A stretch of DNA of 64,000 bases, from positions 6,014,001 to 6,078,000 of the forward strand of contig NZ_JAZIFX010000001.1 in the NCBI RefSeq assembly GCF_036634175.1, given 5' to 3'. Shown piece by piece: positions 30,284 through 39,308 of this stretch. A program made the position numbers and the translations under genes. How positions within the stretch are numbered: position 1 is the stretch's first letter; every line of letters starts with the position of its first letter. A model generated the notes under the pieces. That model was not told the origin of the DNA and did no database searches. It was given only the letters and a program-made list of their open reading frames with translations. This DNA comes from Streptomyces sp. P9-A2. Lineage in GTDB: Bacteria > Actinomycetota > Actinomycetes > Streptomycetales > Streptomycetaceae.

Positions 30284-30313
30284 GCCGCCGCCCTGATCGC
30301 GATGGACGGCGGC
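30284..30313 (-). other. Intercistronic hairpin between gluB and gluC
   Basis: GCCGCCG (30284-30290) pairs with CGGCGGC (30307-30313). A hairpin directly after a binding-protein gene often stabilises that transcript and thins expression of the permeases; that role is inferred here. Confidence 0.4.
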
Positions 30314-30350
30314 ACGCCTTCAGGACCCCGCGTTACGGACGTCCCTGGGC

Positions 30351-31199
30351 TTACTTGACGAGGTCGCCGATCTTCGGGGCCGGCTCGTTCTTGTACTCGG
30401 CCGGGCCGAAGTTCGTCTCGACCGCCTTGTCCCAGGCCTTGTCGCCGACCATCTTCTCCAGCGCGTCATTGATCTTGTTCACGGTCTCGGTGTCGCCCTT
30501 CTTGACACCGATGCCGTAGTTCTCGTTGCTCAGCTTCAGACCGGCGAGCTTGAACTTGCCCTTGTGCTGGTCCTGCGAGGCGTAGCCGGCGAGGATCGAG
30601 TCGTCGGTGGTCAGCGCGTCCACGGCACCGCTCTGCAGGGCGGCGACGCACTCCGAGTAGGTGGGCTGCTCCTTGAGCTGGGCCTTCGGGGCGAAGTCCT
30701 TCTTGACGTTCTGCGCCGAGGTCGACCCGGCCACGGAACAGAGCTTCTTGTCGTTCAGGTCCGTGGCGTCGGAGATGTCCGAGTCCGCCTTCACCAGCAG
30801 GTCCTGGTGGGCCAGCAGGTACGGGCCGGCGAAGTCGACCTTCTCCTTGCGCTCGTCGTTGATGGAGTAGGTCGCCGCGATGAACTTCACGTCCCCGCGC
30901 GCGAGGGCGTTCTCGCGGTCGGCGCTCTTGGTCTCGATCCACTCGATCTGGTCGGCCTTGTAGCCGAGCTCCTTGGCGACGTACGTCGCCACGTCCACGT
31001 CGAAGCCGGTGAAGGAGCCGTCCGGCGTCTTCAGGCCGAGACCGGGCTGGTCGTACTTGATGCCGATCTTGATCTTGTCGCCGCCCCCGGAGCCGGAGGA
31101 CGAAGAGTTGTCGCCGCTGTCGTCGCCGCCGCAGGCGGTGGCGGTCAGGGCGAGGGCGAGCACGGCGGCCGAGGCGGCGGTGACCTTGCGGAGCTTCAT
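30351..31199 (-). CDS. gluB: Glutamate-binding lipoprotein GluB, 282 aa
   Basis: An extracellular SBP_bac_3 binding protein anchored as a lipoprotein. The signal peptide MKLRKVTAASAAVLALA ends in a lipobox-like ATAC followed by GGDDSG. A Gly/Ser linker leads to the family signature GFDVDVATYVAKELGYKADQ. The ATG at 31199 has AAAAGGAT upstream; a frame start further out only adds leader repeats. It is preceded by two copies of a 17-bp repeat and followed by a hairpin. Confidence 0.92.
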   Translation of the reverse strand: MKLRKVTAASAAVLALALTATACGGDDSGDNSSSSGSGGGDKIKIGIKYDQPGLGLKTPDGSFTGFDVDVATYVAKELGYKADQIEWIETKSADRENALARGDVKFIAATYSINDERKEKVDFAGPYLLAHQDLLVKADSDISDATDLNDKKLCSVAGSTSAQNVKKDFAPKAQLKEQPTYSECVAALQSGAVDALTTDDSILAGYASQDQHKGKFKLAGLKLSNENYGIGVKKGDTETVNKINDALEKMVGDKAWDKAVETNFGPAEYKNEPAPKIGDLVK

Positions 31200-31218
31200 G
31201 GTGCACATCCTTTTGACT

Positions 31219-31260
31219 GGTGAGGTGATGCGGCCCGTGTGCGGGTGAGGTGATGCGGCC
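31219..31260 (-). repeat. 17-bp direct repeat in the gluB leader
   Basis: GGTGAGGTGATGCGGCC (plus-strand reading) occurs at 31219-31235 and 31244-31260, 25 bp apart. It sits 20-60 nt upstream of the gluB start. Confidence 0.85.
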
Positions 31261-31303
31261 CCGGCCATCCGGTGACGCACGTCGTCCGAGCGTCAGACGC
31301 AGG

Positions 31304-31339
31304 GCGACGTCAGTGGCGACGTCAGTGACGACGTCAGTG
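31304..31339 (-). repeat. Three 12-bp tandem repeats at the gluA stop codon
   Basis: GCGACGTCAGTG at 31304-31315 and 31316-31327 is followed by ACGACGTCAGTG at 31328-31339. The third copy contains the gluA stop codon (31334-31336), so slippage would alter the gluA 3' end and the gluA-gluB spacing. Confidence 0.85.
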
Positions 31340-32110
31340 GTGCAGGATCTTCGACAGGAAATCCTTGGCACGATCGCTGCGCGGGTTGCTGAAGAACTGG
31401 TCCGGCGTCGCCTCTTCGACAATGCGGCCGTCCGCCATGAACACCACGCGGTTGGCGGCGGAACGGGCGAATCCCATCTCGTGGGTCACCACGATCATGG
31501 TCATGCCGTCGCGGGCGAGCTGCTGCATGACCTCCAGAACCTCGTTGATCATCTCCGGGTCGAGCGCCGACGTCGGCTCGTCGAAGAGCATGACCTTGGG
31601 TTCCATCGCCAGAGCCCGCGCGATGGCGACACGCTGCTGCTGGCCGCCGGAGAGCTGTGCGGGGTACTTGTCGGCCTGCGCGCTCACGCCGACCCGGTCG
31701 AGCAGGGCGCGGGCCCGCTCCTCGGCCGCCTTCTTGTCCTTCTTGCGGACCTTGACCTGGCCCAGCGTCACGTTCTCGAGCACGGTCTTGTGCGCGAAGA
31801 GGTTGAAGGACTGGAAGACCATCCCCACGTCGGCCCGCAGCCGGGCGAGCTCCTTGCCCTCGTGCGGCAGGGGCTTGCCGTCGATCGTGATCGACCCGTC
31901 CTCGATCGTTTCCAGACGGTTGATGGCGCGGCACAGGGTGGACTTCCCGGACCCGGAGGGCCCGATGACGACGACGACTTCGCCGCGGGCGATCGTCAGG
32001 TCGATGTCCTGGAGTACGTGCAACGCGCCGAAATGCTTGTTGACGCTCTTCAGGACGACCAGATCGCCGGTCGCGGCCACATCTTCCTTGGCCACCGATA
32101 CTTCGGTCAT
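31334..32110 (-). CDS. gluA: Glutamate ABC transporter ATPase GluA, 258 aa
   Basis: The ATP-binding subunit of a polar amino acid importer. Walker A is GPSGSGKST (about residues 50-58), the signature motif [15 protein letters not shown], Walker [13 protein letters not shown], and the switch His lies in VVTHEMGFA. It is the first gene of gluABCD, divergent from gluRK. The ATG at 32110 has GAGGAGGACGGAG upstream. Confidence 0.94.
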   Translation of the reverse strand: MTEVSVAKEDVAATGDLVVLKSVNKHFGALHVLQDIDLTIARGEVVVVIGPSGSGKSTLCRAINRLETIEDGSITIDGKPLPHEGKELARLRADVGMVFQSFNLFAHKTVLENVTLGQVKVRKKDKKAAEERARALLDRVGVSAQADKYPAQLSGGQQQRVAIARALAMEPKVMLFDEPTSALDPEMINEVLEVMQQLARDGMTMIVVTHEMGFARSAANRVVFMADGRIVEEATPDQFFSNPRSDRAKDFLSKILHH

Positions 32111-32204
32111 CGCTTTGAGGCTCCGTCCTCCTCGGTTGTGGGAGGACAGTAGTAACCCTTCAGGTCTGCGTCATCACATCTGAGGGGAATCTGAGCATCA
32201 CGAT

Positions 32205-32218
32205 CCGATAGCAATCGG
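32205..32218. promoter_or_regulatory. Small dyad in the gluA/gluR intergenic region
   Basis: CCGAT-AGCA-ATCGG is a perfect dyad about 95 bp upstream of gluA. It is a candidate site for a regulator of the divergent promoters. Confidence 0.3.
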
Positions 32219-32326
32219 ACACGTGTCGTAGCACTTGTGAGCAGGGCTCATTTCGTCCGGGTAACGGTACCGAAGAGCAACCGGAACCCTCTTGACGCCG
32301 TCCTCGTTCATCGGCGTCACTGCAAG

Positions 32327-32346
32327 GTGCGCACGCGTGTGCGCAC
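32327..32346. promoter_or_regulatory. Double palindrome upstream of gluR, candidate operator
   Basis: GTGCGCAC, itself a palindrome, occurs twice with 4 nt between (32327-32334 and 32339-32346), 63-82 bp before the gluR start. The arrangement is both a direct and an inverted repeat, as OmpR/PhoB-type regulators and dimeric repressors can use. A TTGACG lies upstream at 32292. Which protein binds is unknown; GluR is the obvious candidate. Confidence 0.45.
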
Positions 32347-32408
32347 GTTTCTCTCCACGCTTTTCTACACACTCGGATCGTACGGCCGATGAACCGAAGG
32401 GGGACCGG

Positions 32409-33092
32409 ATGAGACTGCTTCTCGTCGAGGACGACAACCATGTCGCCGCCGCCCTGTCGGCCGTTCTGGCGCGGCACGGCTTCGACGTCACCCACGCGCG
32501 CAACGGCGAGGAGGCTCTCCGGGCGCTCGTCCCCGAGGCCGACGGCTTCGGAGTCATCCTCCTCGACCTGGGCCTGCCCGACCAGGACGGCTACGAGGTG
32601 TGCGGCAAGATCCGCAAACGCACCGGTACCCCGGTCATCATGGTCACCGCCCGCGCCGACGTGCGCTCCCGCATCCACGGCCTGAACCTCGGAGCCGACG
32701 ACTACGTGGTCAAGCCGTACGACACGGGCGAACTGCTCGCCCGGATCCACGCCGTCAGCCGGCGCACCGTCCAGGACGTCCCCGGCAGCGGCGAGGCCGA
32801 GCTGTGGATCGGCTCCGTGCGCATCGAACTGCCGACCCGGCAGGTCAGCGTGAACGGTGTGGCCGTCCCGCTGACCCGCAAGGAGTTCGATCTGCTGGCC
32901 CTGCTCGCCCAGCGTCCCGGGGTCGTCTTCCGCCGCGAGCAGATCATCAGCGAGGTGTGGCGCACCAGCTGGGAGGGGACCGGACGGACCCTCGAAGTGC
33001 ATGTCGCCTCCCTGCGCGCCAAGCTCCGCCTGCCGGCCCTCATCGAGACCGTGCGCGGAGTCGGCTACCGGCTCGTCGAGCCCGCGGCCTAG
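32409..33092 (+). CDS. gluR: OmpR/PhoB-family response regulator GluR, 227 aa
   Basis: The receiver domain (residues 1-118) has acidic VEDDN, phospho-acceptor Asp53 (VILLDLGLPDQDG) and Lys in VVKPYDTGEL. The winged-helix effector (about 130-225) has LTRKEFDLLALLAQRPG and VRGVGYRLV. The ATG at 32409 follows a GGGGGA ribosome binding site. It is divergent from gluABCD and directly upstream of the kinase gene. In S. coelicolor the equivalent GluR-GluK pair is reported to sense glutamate and control gluABCD; that role is carried over here by synteny. Confidence 0.9.
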   Translation: MRLLLVEDDNHVAAALSAVLARHGFDVTHARNGEEALRALVPEADGFGVILLDLGLPDQDGYEVCGKIRKRTGTPVIMVTARADVRSRIHGLNLGADDYVVKPYDTGELLARIHAVSRRTVQDVPGSGEAELWIGSVRIELPTRQVSVNGVAVPLTRKEFDLLALLAQRPGVVFRREQIISEVWRTSWEGTGRTLEVHVASLRAKLRLPALIETVRGVGYRLVEPAA

Positions 33093-33107
33093 GGCGGGTC
33101 CGACCGG

Positions 33108-34541
33108 GTGCACACACGCCTGCTGCCACTGCTCATCGTCCTGATGGCGGCCGTCCTGCTCGCTCTCGGCGTCCCGCTCGCGGTCAGCCTGGCGGGCGCG
33201 CAACAACAGCGGGTCATCGTCGACCGGATCGACGACACGGCACGCTTCGCGGCCCTCGCCCAGTTCGTCACCGAACCCACCGACCCCGTCACCGGAAACG
33301 TCAACGAGCGCCGGGAGACCCTCAGCAGCGAACTCCACAGCTACTACGAGGTGTACGGCATCCGGGCCGGCGTCTTCCACCGCAACGACACCCCGATGGC
33401 GCACGCGCCGGACGACTGGTTCCTGCCGGGGACGGGCGAGGTGCGCGACGCCTTCCAGGAGGCACTGCTCAGCCGCCGCAGCCACGACCCCGAGCAGGTG
33501 TGGCCCTGGGAGCGGCGCAGCCTCGTGGTGGCCTCGCCGGTCATCCGGGACGGGGACGTCGTCGCCGTCGTCGTCACCGATTCGCCCACCGGGCAGATGC
33601 GGTCCCGCATCCTGCGGGGCTGGCTGCTCATCGGGGTGGGGGAGGCGGCCGCGATGCTGCTGGCCGTCGGTGCGGCCCTGCGGCTGACCGGCTGGGTACT
33701 CAAACCCGTACGGGTCCTGGACGCCACCACCCACGACATCGCCACCGGCCGGCTGAAGTCCAGGGTCGCGGCGGCCGGCGGACCTCCGGAGCTGCGCAGG
33801 CTCGCGCGGTCGTTCAACGAGATGGCGGACAACGTCGAGAGCGTGCTGGAGCAGCAGCGCGCCTTCGTCGCCGATGCCTCGCACCAGCTGCGCAACCCGC
33901 TCTCGGCCCTGCTCCTGCGCATCGAACTGCTCGCCCTGGAACTGCCCGAGGGCAACGAGGAGATCGCCTCCGTCCAGGCCGAGGGCAGGCGCCTGGCGCA
34001 GGTCCTGGACGACCTGCTCGACCTGGCGCTGGCCGAGCACAGCGAGGCCCAGCTCCAGATCACCGACATCGGCGCCCTGGCCGCCGAACGCGTGGCGGCC
34101 TGGTCGCCCACCGCCGAGGCCAAGGGCGTCCTGCTGGTCGGGGAGTGCCCGCCGACCACGGCATGGGCCGACCCGGTCGCCTTGTCCAGCGCGCTGGACG
34201 CGGTCATCGACAACGCGGTGAAGTTCACGCCCGAGGACCGGACCGTCGAGGTGACCGTCGCCTCCAACGGTGACACTTCCACCGTCGTCGTCACCGACGA
34301 CGGCCCCGGTCTGACCGACGAGGAGCTGGCCCGCGTCGGCGACCGCTTCTGGCGCAGTTCGCTGCACCAGAACATCAGGGGCTCCGGCCTGGGCCTGTCC
34401 ATCTCCCGCGCCCTGCTCACGGCGGGCGGCGGCTCGATCGCGTACGAGCGGCACGAGCCGCACGGGCTGAGAGTGACGGTGACGGTGCCGAGGAGCGACC
34501 CCACGGGTGGGACCACCGTTCAGGGCTTGACGGACCGGTAG
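33108..34541 (+). CDS. gluK: Membrane sensor histidine kinase GluK, 477 aa
   Basis: Two membrane helices (about 5-28 and 170-192) enclose a 140-residue extracellular sensor. A HAMP domain follows (about 193-245), then HisKA with His259 (DASHQLRNPLS), the ATPase N box (DNAVKF), G1 (DDGPGL) and G2 (GSGLGLSIS). The GTG start is 15 nt after the gluR stop. Its 3' end overlaps the 3' end of the converging TAXI gene by 22 bp. Confidence 0.9.
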   Translation: MHTRLLPLLIVLMAAVLLALGVPLAVSLAGAQQQRVIVDRIDDTARFAALAQFVTEPTDPVTGNVNERRETLSSELHSYYEVYGIRAGVFHRNDTPMAHAPDDWFLPGTGEVRDAFQEALLSRRSHDPEQVWPWERRSLVVASPVIRDGDVVAVVVTDSPTGQMRSRILRGWLLIGVGEAAAMLLAVGAALRLTGWVLKPVRVLDATTHDIATGRLKSRVAAAGGPPELRRLARSFNEMADNVESVLEQQRAFVADASHQLRNPLSALLLRIELLALELPEGNEEIASVQAEGRRLAQVLDDLLDLALAEHSEAQLQITDIGALAAERVAAWSPTAEAKGVLLVGECPPTTAWADPVALSSALDAVIDNAVKFTPEDRTVEVTVASNGDTSTVVVTDDGPGLTDEELARVGDRFWRSSLHQNIRGSGLGLSISRALLTAGGGSIAYERHEPHGLRVTVTVPRSDPTGGTTVQGLTDR

Positions 34542-35515
34542 TGCCGGCGCGCGCCGTCGTGCAGCCGGAGCGGATCGGTGTAGATCGCGGTGCGTACGTC
34601 GACGAGCTGGGCGGAGTGGACGTGCGCACCGATGCCGTCCCGGCTCTTGAGCACGATCCGGGTCAGCCACTCGGTGATCCGCGGGTCCGTGTCCGCCCGG
34701 GTGATCAGCAGATTGGACACGGCCATCGTCGGGACGGTCGAACCCTGCTGGCTGCCGGGGTAGGCCGACTCCGGCATGTTGGTGGCACGGTAGTAGCGCG
34801 TGGCCCCGCCCTGATCGTGCAGCCGGGCGACCAGGCCGGCCGGGATCGGCACGAACCGGAGGCCGGCGTCCTCGGACAGGGCGCGCAGGCCGTCGGTGGG
34901 CAGCCCGCCCGACCAGAAGAACGCGTCCAGTCCCTGCCCGAGCCGCCCGGGGCCGGTGTCGATGCCGTCCGCGAAGGGCCTGATGTCCTTCTCCGGGTCG
35001 ATGCCCGCCGCCCTGAGCACCCGGTTGGCGATGAGCCGGACACCCGACTTGGGCGGCCCTATGGCGACCCTCTTGCCCCGCAGATCGGTGACGGAACGGA
35101 TACCGGAGCCGGGAGGGACCACGAGCTGCACGTAGTCGTCGTAGAGACGGGCGACCCCGCGCAGCCCGTCGGCGTTCTGTGCGCCGCTCAGCTTGTACGT
35201 CTGCACCGCGTCGGCCGCGGTGATCGCGAAGTCCGCCTGCCCGGTCGCCACGCGCCGCACGTTCTCCTGCGAACCGTCGCTCGTCAGCAGCCGCACTTCG
35301 AGGCCGGGCATGTCTTTGCTCAACGACGTGCGCAGAAGCTCTCCGTACTTCTGGTAGACACCCGCGCGTGTGCCCGTGCTCAGCGTGATCGTCCCGCGCG
35401 GTGGATCCTCGCTCCAGGGTGCCAGCCACCACAGCAGCAGCCCGAGCGCCACGAGGCCGGCGACCGCGCCCCGCAGGACCCGGCGCCTGCCGATACGGGA
35501 CGGCGCGATGGACAT
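34520..35515 (-). CDS. TAXI-family solute-binding protein, membrane-anchored, 331 aa
   Basis: A TRAP-associated extracytoplasmic (TAXI/Imp) binding protein. An uncleaved-looking N-terminal helix (about residues 15-33, GLVALGLLLWWLAPW, no lipobox) is followed by the family core TITLSTGTRAGVYQKYGELL, then ADFAITAADAVQTY and DLRGKRVAIGPPKSGVR. TAXI proteins usually partner a fused TRAP permease, but none is encoded here. It converges on gluK with overlapping ends. CAGGAT lies 7 nt before the ATG, so the mRNA may be leaderless. It might serve as a ligand-presenting accessory to GluK; that is speculation. Confidence 0.85.
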   Translation of the reverse strand: MSIAPSRIGRRRVLRGAVAGLVALGLLLWWLAPWSEDPPRGTITLSTGTRAGVYQKYGELLRTSLSKDMPGLEVRLLTSDGSQENVRRVATGQADFAITAADAVQTYKLSGAQNADGLRGVARLYDDYVQLVVPPGSGIRSVTDLRGKRVAIGPPKSGVRLIANRVLRAAGIDPEKDIRPFADGIDTGPGRLGQGLDAFFWSGGLPTDGLRALSEDAGLRFVPIPAGLVARLHDQGGATRYYRATNMPESAYPGSQQGSTVPTMAVSNLLITRADTDPRITEWLTRIVLKSRDGIGAHVHSAQLVDVRTAIYTDPLRLHDGARRHYRSVKP

Positions 35516-35592
35516 GTGCGCGATCCTGCCAGCCCATGCGCCCCCCTGACCAGGCCGGGAGAGTCCCGGGAGGCGGCCGTTACCGTTACGGC

Positions 35593-36012
35593 ATGAGCGC
35601 TTCGCCCGCCGACCAGGTCCGTGAGTTCCACCGCGCCTTCGGGCTGGACGTGCGCGAGACACCGACCGAGGTCCCACCGGAACTCGCCGCCCAGCGCGGC
35701 GACCTGCTCACCGAGGAGGCAGCGGAGGTCGCGGAGGTGGCGGTGCACGGCCCCCTCGACCGGCTCGCGCACGAACTCGCCGACGTCGTCTACGTCGCCT
35801 ACGGCACGGCGCTCGTCCACGGCATCGACCTCGACGCGGTGATCTCCGAGATCCACCGCGCCAACATGAGCAAGCGCGGCCCCGACGGCACGATCGCCCG
35901 CCGGTCCGACGGCAAGGTCCTCAAGGGGGACCACTACGAGGCGCCCGACGTGTCCGGGGTGCTGCGCCGGCAGGGGTGGGCGCAGGGCGCGGAGCCCCGC
36001 ACCGAGGCCTGA
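35593..36012 (+). CDS. MazG-like nucleotide pyrophosphohydrolase, 139 aa
   Basis: An all-alpha NTP pyrophosphatase. The metal-binding E-x2-E ... E-x2-D pattern is visible in LLTEEAAEVAEVA and LAHELADVVYVAYG, followed by AIHRANMSK-type sequence (EIHRANMSKRG). It may clean up abnormal nucleotides or act on phosphoribosyl-ATP; family membership alone cannot decide. TACCGT at 35581-35586 sits 6 nt before the ATG, so it is probably leaderless. Divergent from the TAXI gene. Confidence 0.85.
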   Translation: MSASPADQVREFHRAFGLDVRETPTEVPPELAAQRGDLLTEEAAEVAEVAVHGPLDRLAHELADVVYVAYGTALVHGIDLDAVISEIHRANMSKRGPDGTIARRSDGKVLKGDHYEAPDVSGVLRRQGWAQGAEPRTEA

Positions 36013-36091
36013 GCGGAGCCGTGGCGGGGGCCGGAGCCCGATCCCGGGCGGAGTCCCGGGGGCGGCGTGGCGACCGCCTACCCTGTAGGGC

Positions 36092-37609
36092 ATGAGCAGC
36101 ATCGACCGGAGCCAGTCAGTGGGCGGCACGCGCACCTATGAAGTACGCACCTACGGGTGCCAGATGAACGTCCACGACTCCGAGCGATTGTCCGGGCTGC
36201 TGGAGGACGCGGGCTACGTCCGCGCTCCCGAGGGCGCCGACGGCGACGCCGACGTCGTCGTCTTCAACACCTGCGCCGTGCGGGAGAACGCCGACAACAA
36301 GCTCTACGGAAACCTCGGCCACCTCGCCCCCAGCAAGGCGCGGCGCCCCGGCATGCAGATCGCGGTCGGCGGCTGCCTCGCGCAGAAGGACCGCGACACC
36401 ATCGTGAAGCGGGCCCCCTGGGTGGACGTCGTCTTCGGCACGCACAACATCGGCAAGCTGCCGGTCCTCCTGGAGCGCGCCCGCGTCCAGGAGGAGGCCC
36501 AGGTCGAGATCGCCGAGTCGCTGGAGGCCTTCCCGTCCACGCTGCCGACCCGCCGCGAGAGCGCCTACGCGGCCTGGGTGTCCATCTCCGTCGGCTGCAA
36601 CAACACCTGCACCTTCTGCATCGTCCCCGCGCTGCGCGGCAAGGAGAAGGACCGGCGTCCCGGGGACGTCCTCGCCGAGATCGAGGCCCTGGTCGCCGAG
36701 GGTGTCTCGGAGATCACCCTGCTCGGCCAGAACGTCAACGCGTACGGTTCCGACATCGGTGACCGGGAGGCGTTCAGCAAGCTGCTGCGGGCCTGCGGGA
36801 GGATCGAGGGCCTGGAGCGCGTCCGCTTCACCTCCCCGCACCCGCGCGACTTCACCGACGACGTCATCGCCGCCATGGCCGAGACGCCCAACGTGATGCC
36901 GCAGCTCCACATGCCGCTCCAGTCCGGCTCGGACACGGTCCTCAAGGCGATGCGCCGCTCGTACCGGCAGGAGCGCTACCTCGGCATCATCGAGAAGGTC
37001 CGCGCCGCCATCCCGCACGCGGCGATCAGCACCGACATCATCGTGGGCTTCCCGGGCGAGACCGAGGAGGACTTCGAGCAGACCCTGCACGTGGTGCGCG
37101 AAGCCCGCTTCGCCCAGGCCTTCACCTTCCAGTACTCCAAGCGGCCGGGAACCCCGGCCGCCGAGATGGACGGCCAGATTCCCAAGAAGGTCGTCCAGGA
37201 GCGCTACGAACGGCTCGCCGCCCTCCAGGAGGAGATCTCCTGGGAGGAGAACAAGAAGCAGGTCGGCCGCACCCTGGAGCTGATGGTGGCCGAGGGCGAG
37301 GGCCGCAAGGACGGCGCCACCCACCGTCTCTCCGGCCGCGCCCCGGACAGCCGCCTGGTGCACTTCACCAAGCCGGAGCAGGAGGTCCGTCCCGGCGACG
37401 TCGTCACCGTCGAGATCACCTACGCGGCTCCCCACCACCTCCTTGCCGAGGGCCCCACCCTGGAGGTGCGCCGCACCCGCGCGGGCGACGCCTGGGAGAA
37501 GCGCAACACCGCCGGGGCCGCCGAGCCGGCGGGTGTCATGCTCGGTCTGCCCAAGGTGGGAGTGCCCGAGCCGCTGCCGGCGATCGCCGGGGGCTGCGCC
37601 ATCGACTGA
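36092..37609 (+). CDS. miaB: tRNA-2-methylthio-N6-dimethylallyladenosine synthase MiaB, 505 aa
   Basis: A radical-SAM methylthiotransferase acting on i6A37 in tRNA, the step after MiaA (39309). The UPF0004 cysteines lie in [15 protein letters not shown] and GGCLAQKD. The radical-SAM motif is [11 protein letters not shown], and a TRAM domain is near 390-455. The last 40 residues are variable. TACCCT at 36079-36084 lies 7 nt before the ATG with no ribosome binding site, pointing to a leaderless mRNA. Confidence 0.95.
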   Translation: MSSIDRSQSVGGTRTYEVRTYGCQMNVHDSERLSGLLEDAGYVRAPEGADGDADVVVFNTCAVRENADNKLYGNLGHLAPSKARRPGMQIAVGGCLAQKDRDTIVKRAPWVDVVFGTHNIGKLPVLLERARVQEEAQVEIAESLEAFPSTLPTRRESAYAAWVSISVGCNNTCTFCIVPALRGKEKDRRPGDVLAEIEALVAEGVSEITLLGQNVNAYGSDIGDREAFSKLLRACGRIEGLERVRFTSPHPRDFTDDVIAAMAETPNVMPQLHMPLQSGSDTVLKAMRRSYRQERYLGIIEKVRAAIPHAAISTDIIVGFPGETEEDFEQTLHVVREARFAQAFTFQYSKRPGTPAAEMDGQIPKKVVQERYERLAALQEEISWEENKKQVGRTLELMVAEGEGRKDGATHRLSGRAPDSRLVHFTKPEQEVRPGDVVTVEITYAAPHHLLAEGPTLEVRRTRAGDAWEKRNTAGAAEPAGVMLGLPKVGVPEPLPAIAGGCAID

Positions 37610-37637
37610 CCGGGCCGCGGCGGGGGAGGTCGGACGC

Positions 37638-37898
37638 ATGGCTCATTGGGTCGTCGTGGAGGAGCTGGAGGACAGGTTCCGGCCGGTCGCGCGCTTCGAG
37701 GGGACGCGCGAGGAAGCGCGCCGCAGGCTGTACGAGACGGCGTGCACGCGTCGGTTCACCGGAGGAGTGCTGAAGCAGCGTGGCGAGGTGTACCGCGTGG
37801 ACGACGACACGTACTTCGTGGAGGTCAAGAGCGGACTGGTCACCTATCGCCTGCGGTACTACCTCGCGGAGCGCGTCTGGAGCACGGACGACCCGTGA
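37638..37898 (+). CDS. Small conserved-looking hypothetical protein, 86 aa
   Basis: It begins MAHWVVVEELEDRFRPVARF and is a mixed alpha/beta, charged protein without membrane segments or known motifs. GGGGGAGG (37622-37629) gives the ATG at 37638 a strong ribosome binding site, and it follows miaB by 28 bp, so it is probably co-transcribed. No function can be assigned. Confidence 0.75.
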   Translation: MAHWVVVEELEDRFRPVARFEGTREEARRRLYETACTRRFTGGVLKQRGEVYRVDDDTYFVEVKSGLVTYRLRYYLAERVWSTDDP

Positions 37899-37940
37899 GA
37901 CGCGGATGCCGTTCCGGGCCGCGGCAGTAGGCTGCTGATC

Positions 37941-38663
37941 ATGCTTGTCGCCGCCGCAGTCTGCCCGTGCCCGCCCCTCCTCGTGCCCGAAGTGGCCGCG
38001 GGCGCCGCGCCCGAGCTGGACACCGCGCGGGCCGCGTGCACGGACGCGGTCGGTGTGCTCACCGCCGCCCGGCCCGACCTGCTGGTGGTCGTCGGCCCGG
38101 CGCGCGGCGACGTAGGGGCCGCGCGCTACCCGGAGGGCAGCACGGGGTCCTTCCAGAGCTTCGGTGTCGGTCTCGGCGTACGGCTCGGAGCGGACCGGGA
38201 CACGGCGGCCGGCCGGACACTGCCCGGTGCGCTCGCGGTGGGCGCCTGGCTGCTGGAGCGGACCGGATGGGCGAACGCACCCGTCGAGGGACTCGGCGTG
38301 GGGGAGTCCCTCGCGGCCGAGCGGTGCGCCGAACAGGGACGGGAGATCGCCACCAGGGCGGAGCGGGTCGCGCTGCTGGTGATGGGCGACGGCAGTGCCT
38401 GCCGCACGCTCAAGGCGCCGGGCTACCTCGACGAGCGGGCGGCGCCCTTCGACGCGGAGGCCGCGCGGGCGCTGGGAGCGGCCGACACGGCGTCACTGCG
38501 GGCGCTGGACGGCGGCCTGGCGCGCGAACTCAAGGCGTCCGGCCGGGCACCCTGGCAAGTCCTGGCGGGGGCGGCCGAAGCCGGGGGGACCGCCCTGGAG
38601 GGCACGCTGCTGTACGAGGACGCTCCGTACGGGGTGGGCTACATGGTGGCCACCTGGTCGTAG
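37941..38663 (+). CDS. Class III extradiol-dioxygenase-like protein, 240 aa
   Basis: It resembles the LigB-fold proteins found between miaB and miaA in many actinobacteria (Rv2728c in M. tuberculosis). Segments include AAVCPCPPLLVPEV at the N-terminus, LLVVVGPARG and LLVMGDGSA. The two His iron ligands of true LigB enzymes are not evident near the N-terminus, so catalysis is doubtful. TAGGCT (37928-37933) sits 7 nt before the ATG, a leaderless arrangement. A hairpin follows at 38752. Confidence 0.78.
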   Translation: MLVAAAVCPCPPLLVPEVAAGAAPELDTARAACTDAVGVLTAARPDLLVVVGPARGDVGAARYPEGSTGSFQSFGVGLGVRLGADRDTAAGRTLPGALAVGAWLLERTGWANAPVEGLGVGESLAAERCAEQGREIATRAERVALLVMGDGSACRTLKAPGYLDERAAPFDAEAARALGAADTASLRALDGGLARELKASGRAPWQVLAGAAEAGGTALEGTLLYEDAPYGVGYMVATWS

Positions 38664-38712
38664 GGGCCGCGGCTTCGCGCGAGGCCCGCCCTGCACGCCG
38701 GACGGCGTGAAG

Positions 38713-38764
38713 CGGCCGAAGGCCGGGAACGGCCGCAACCCGGAACGGCCGAAGGCCGGGAACG
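38713..38764. repeat. 19-bp direct repeat
   Basis: CGGCCGAAGGCCGGGAACG occurs at 38713-38731 and 38746-38764 (33-bp period). The second copy contributes the left arm of the terminator at 38752-38791. Confidence 0.85.
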
Positions 38765-38791
38765 ACCTGCGAGATGCGCGTTCCCGGCCTT
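38752..38791 (+). terminator. 13-bp-stem terminator after the dioxygenase-like gene
   Basis: AAGGCCGGGAACG (38752-38764) and CGTTCCCGGCCTT (38779-38791) pair perfectly with a 14-nt loop. It can serve both this gene and the converging antitoxin gene. Confidence 0.7.
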
Positions 38792-38806
38792 GTGCCGATC
38801 CAATGC

Positions 38807-39105
<299 letters not shown>

Positions 39106-39308
39106 GGTCCACCTTCCCTCGCGGCGCGGTTCGTGTGCACTCATGTACGAAAACGCCCATATCCACTCCCTACGGTACTCGCGTGGGCGCGGTCCCGCCC
39201 CGCCGTACGGCCTTCCTGTGGCCGAAACCCGACCCGGGTGCGGCCCCGCGCCCGTCGCGTAATGCCACTCGATGGAGGGCCCGCTGTGGGGTTTGCGAGA
39301 CTGGGCCG

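Noticed and set aside
32160..35537. 1125-codon minus-strand open frame
   Set aside because: It is opposite gluR and gluK and their codon bias explains it; the translation is a His/Asp/Gly/Arg-rich shadow with no domain.
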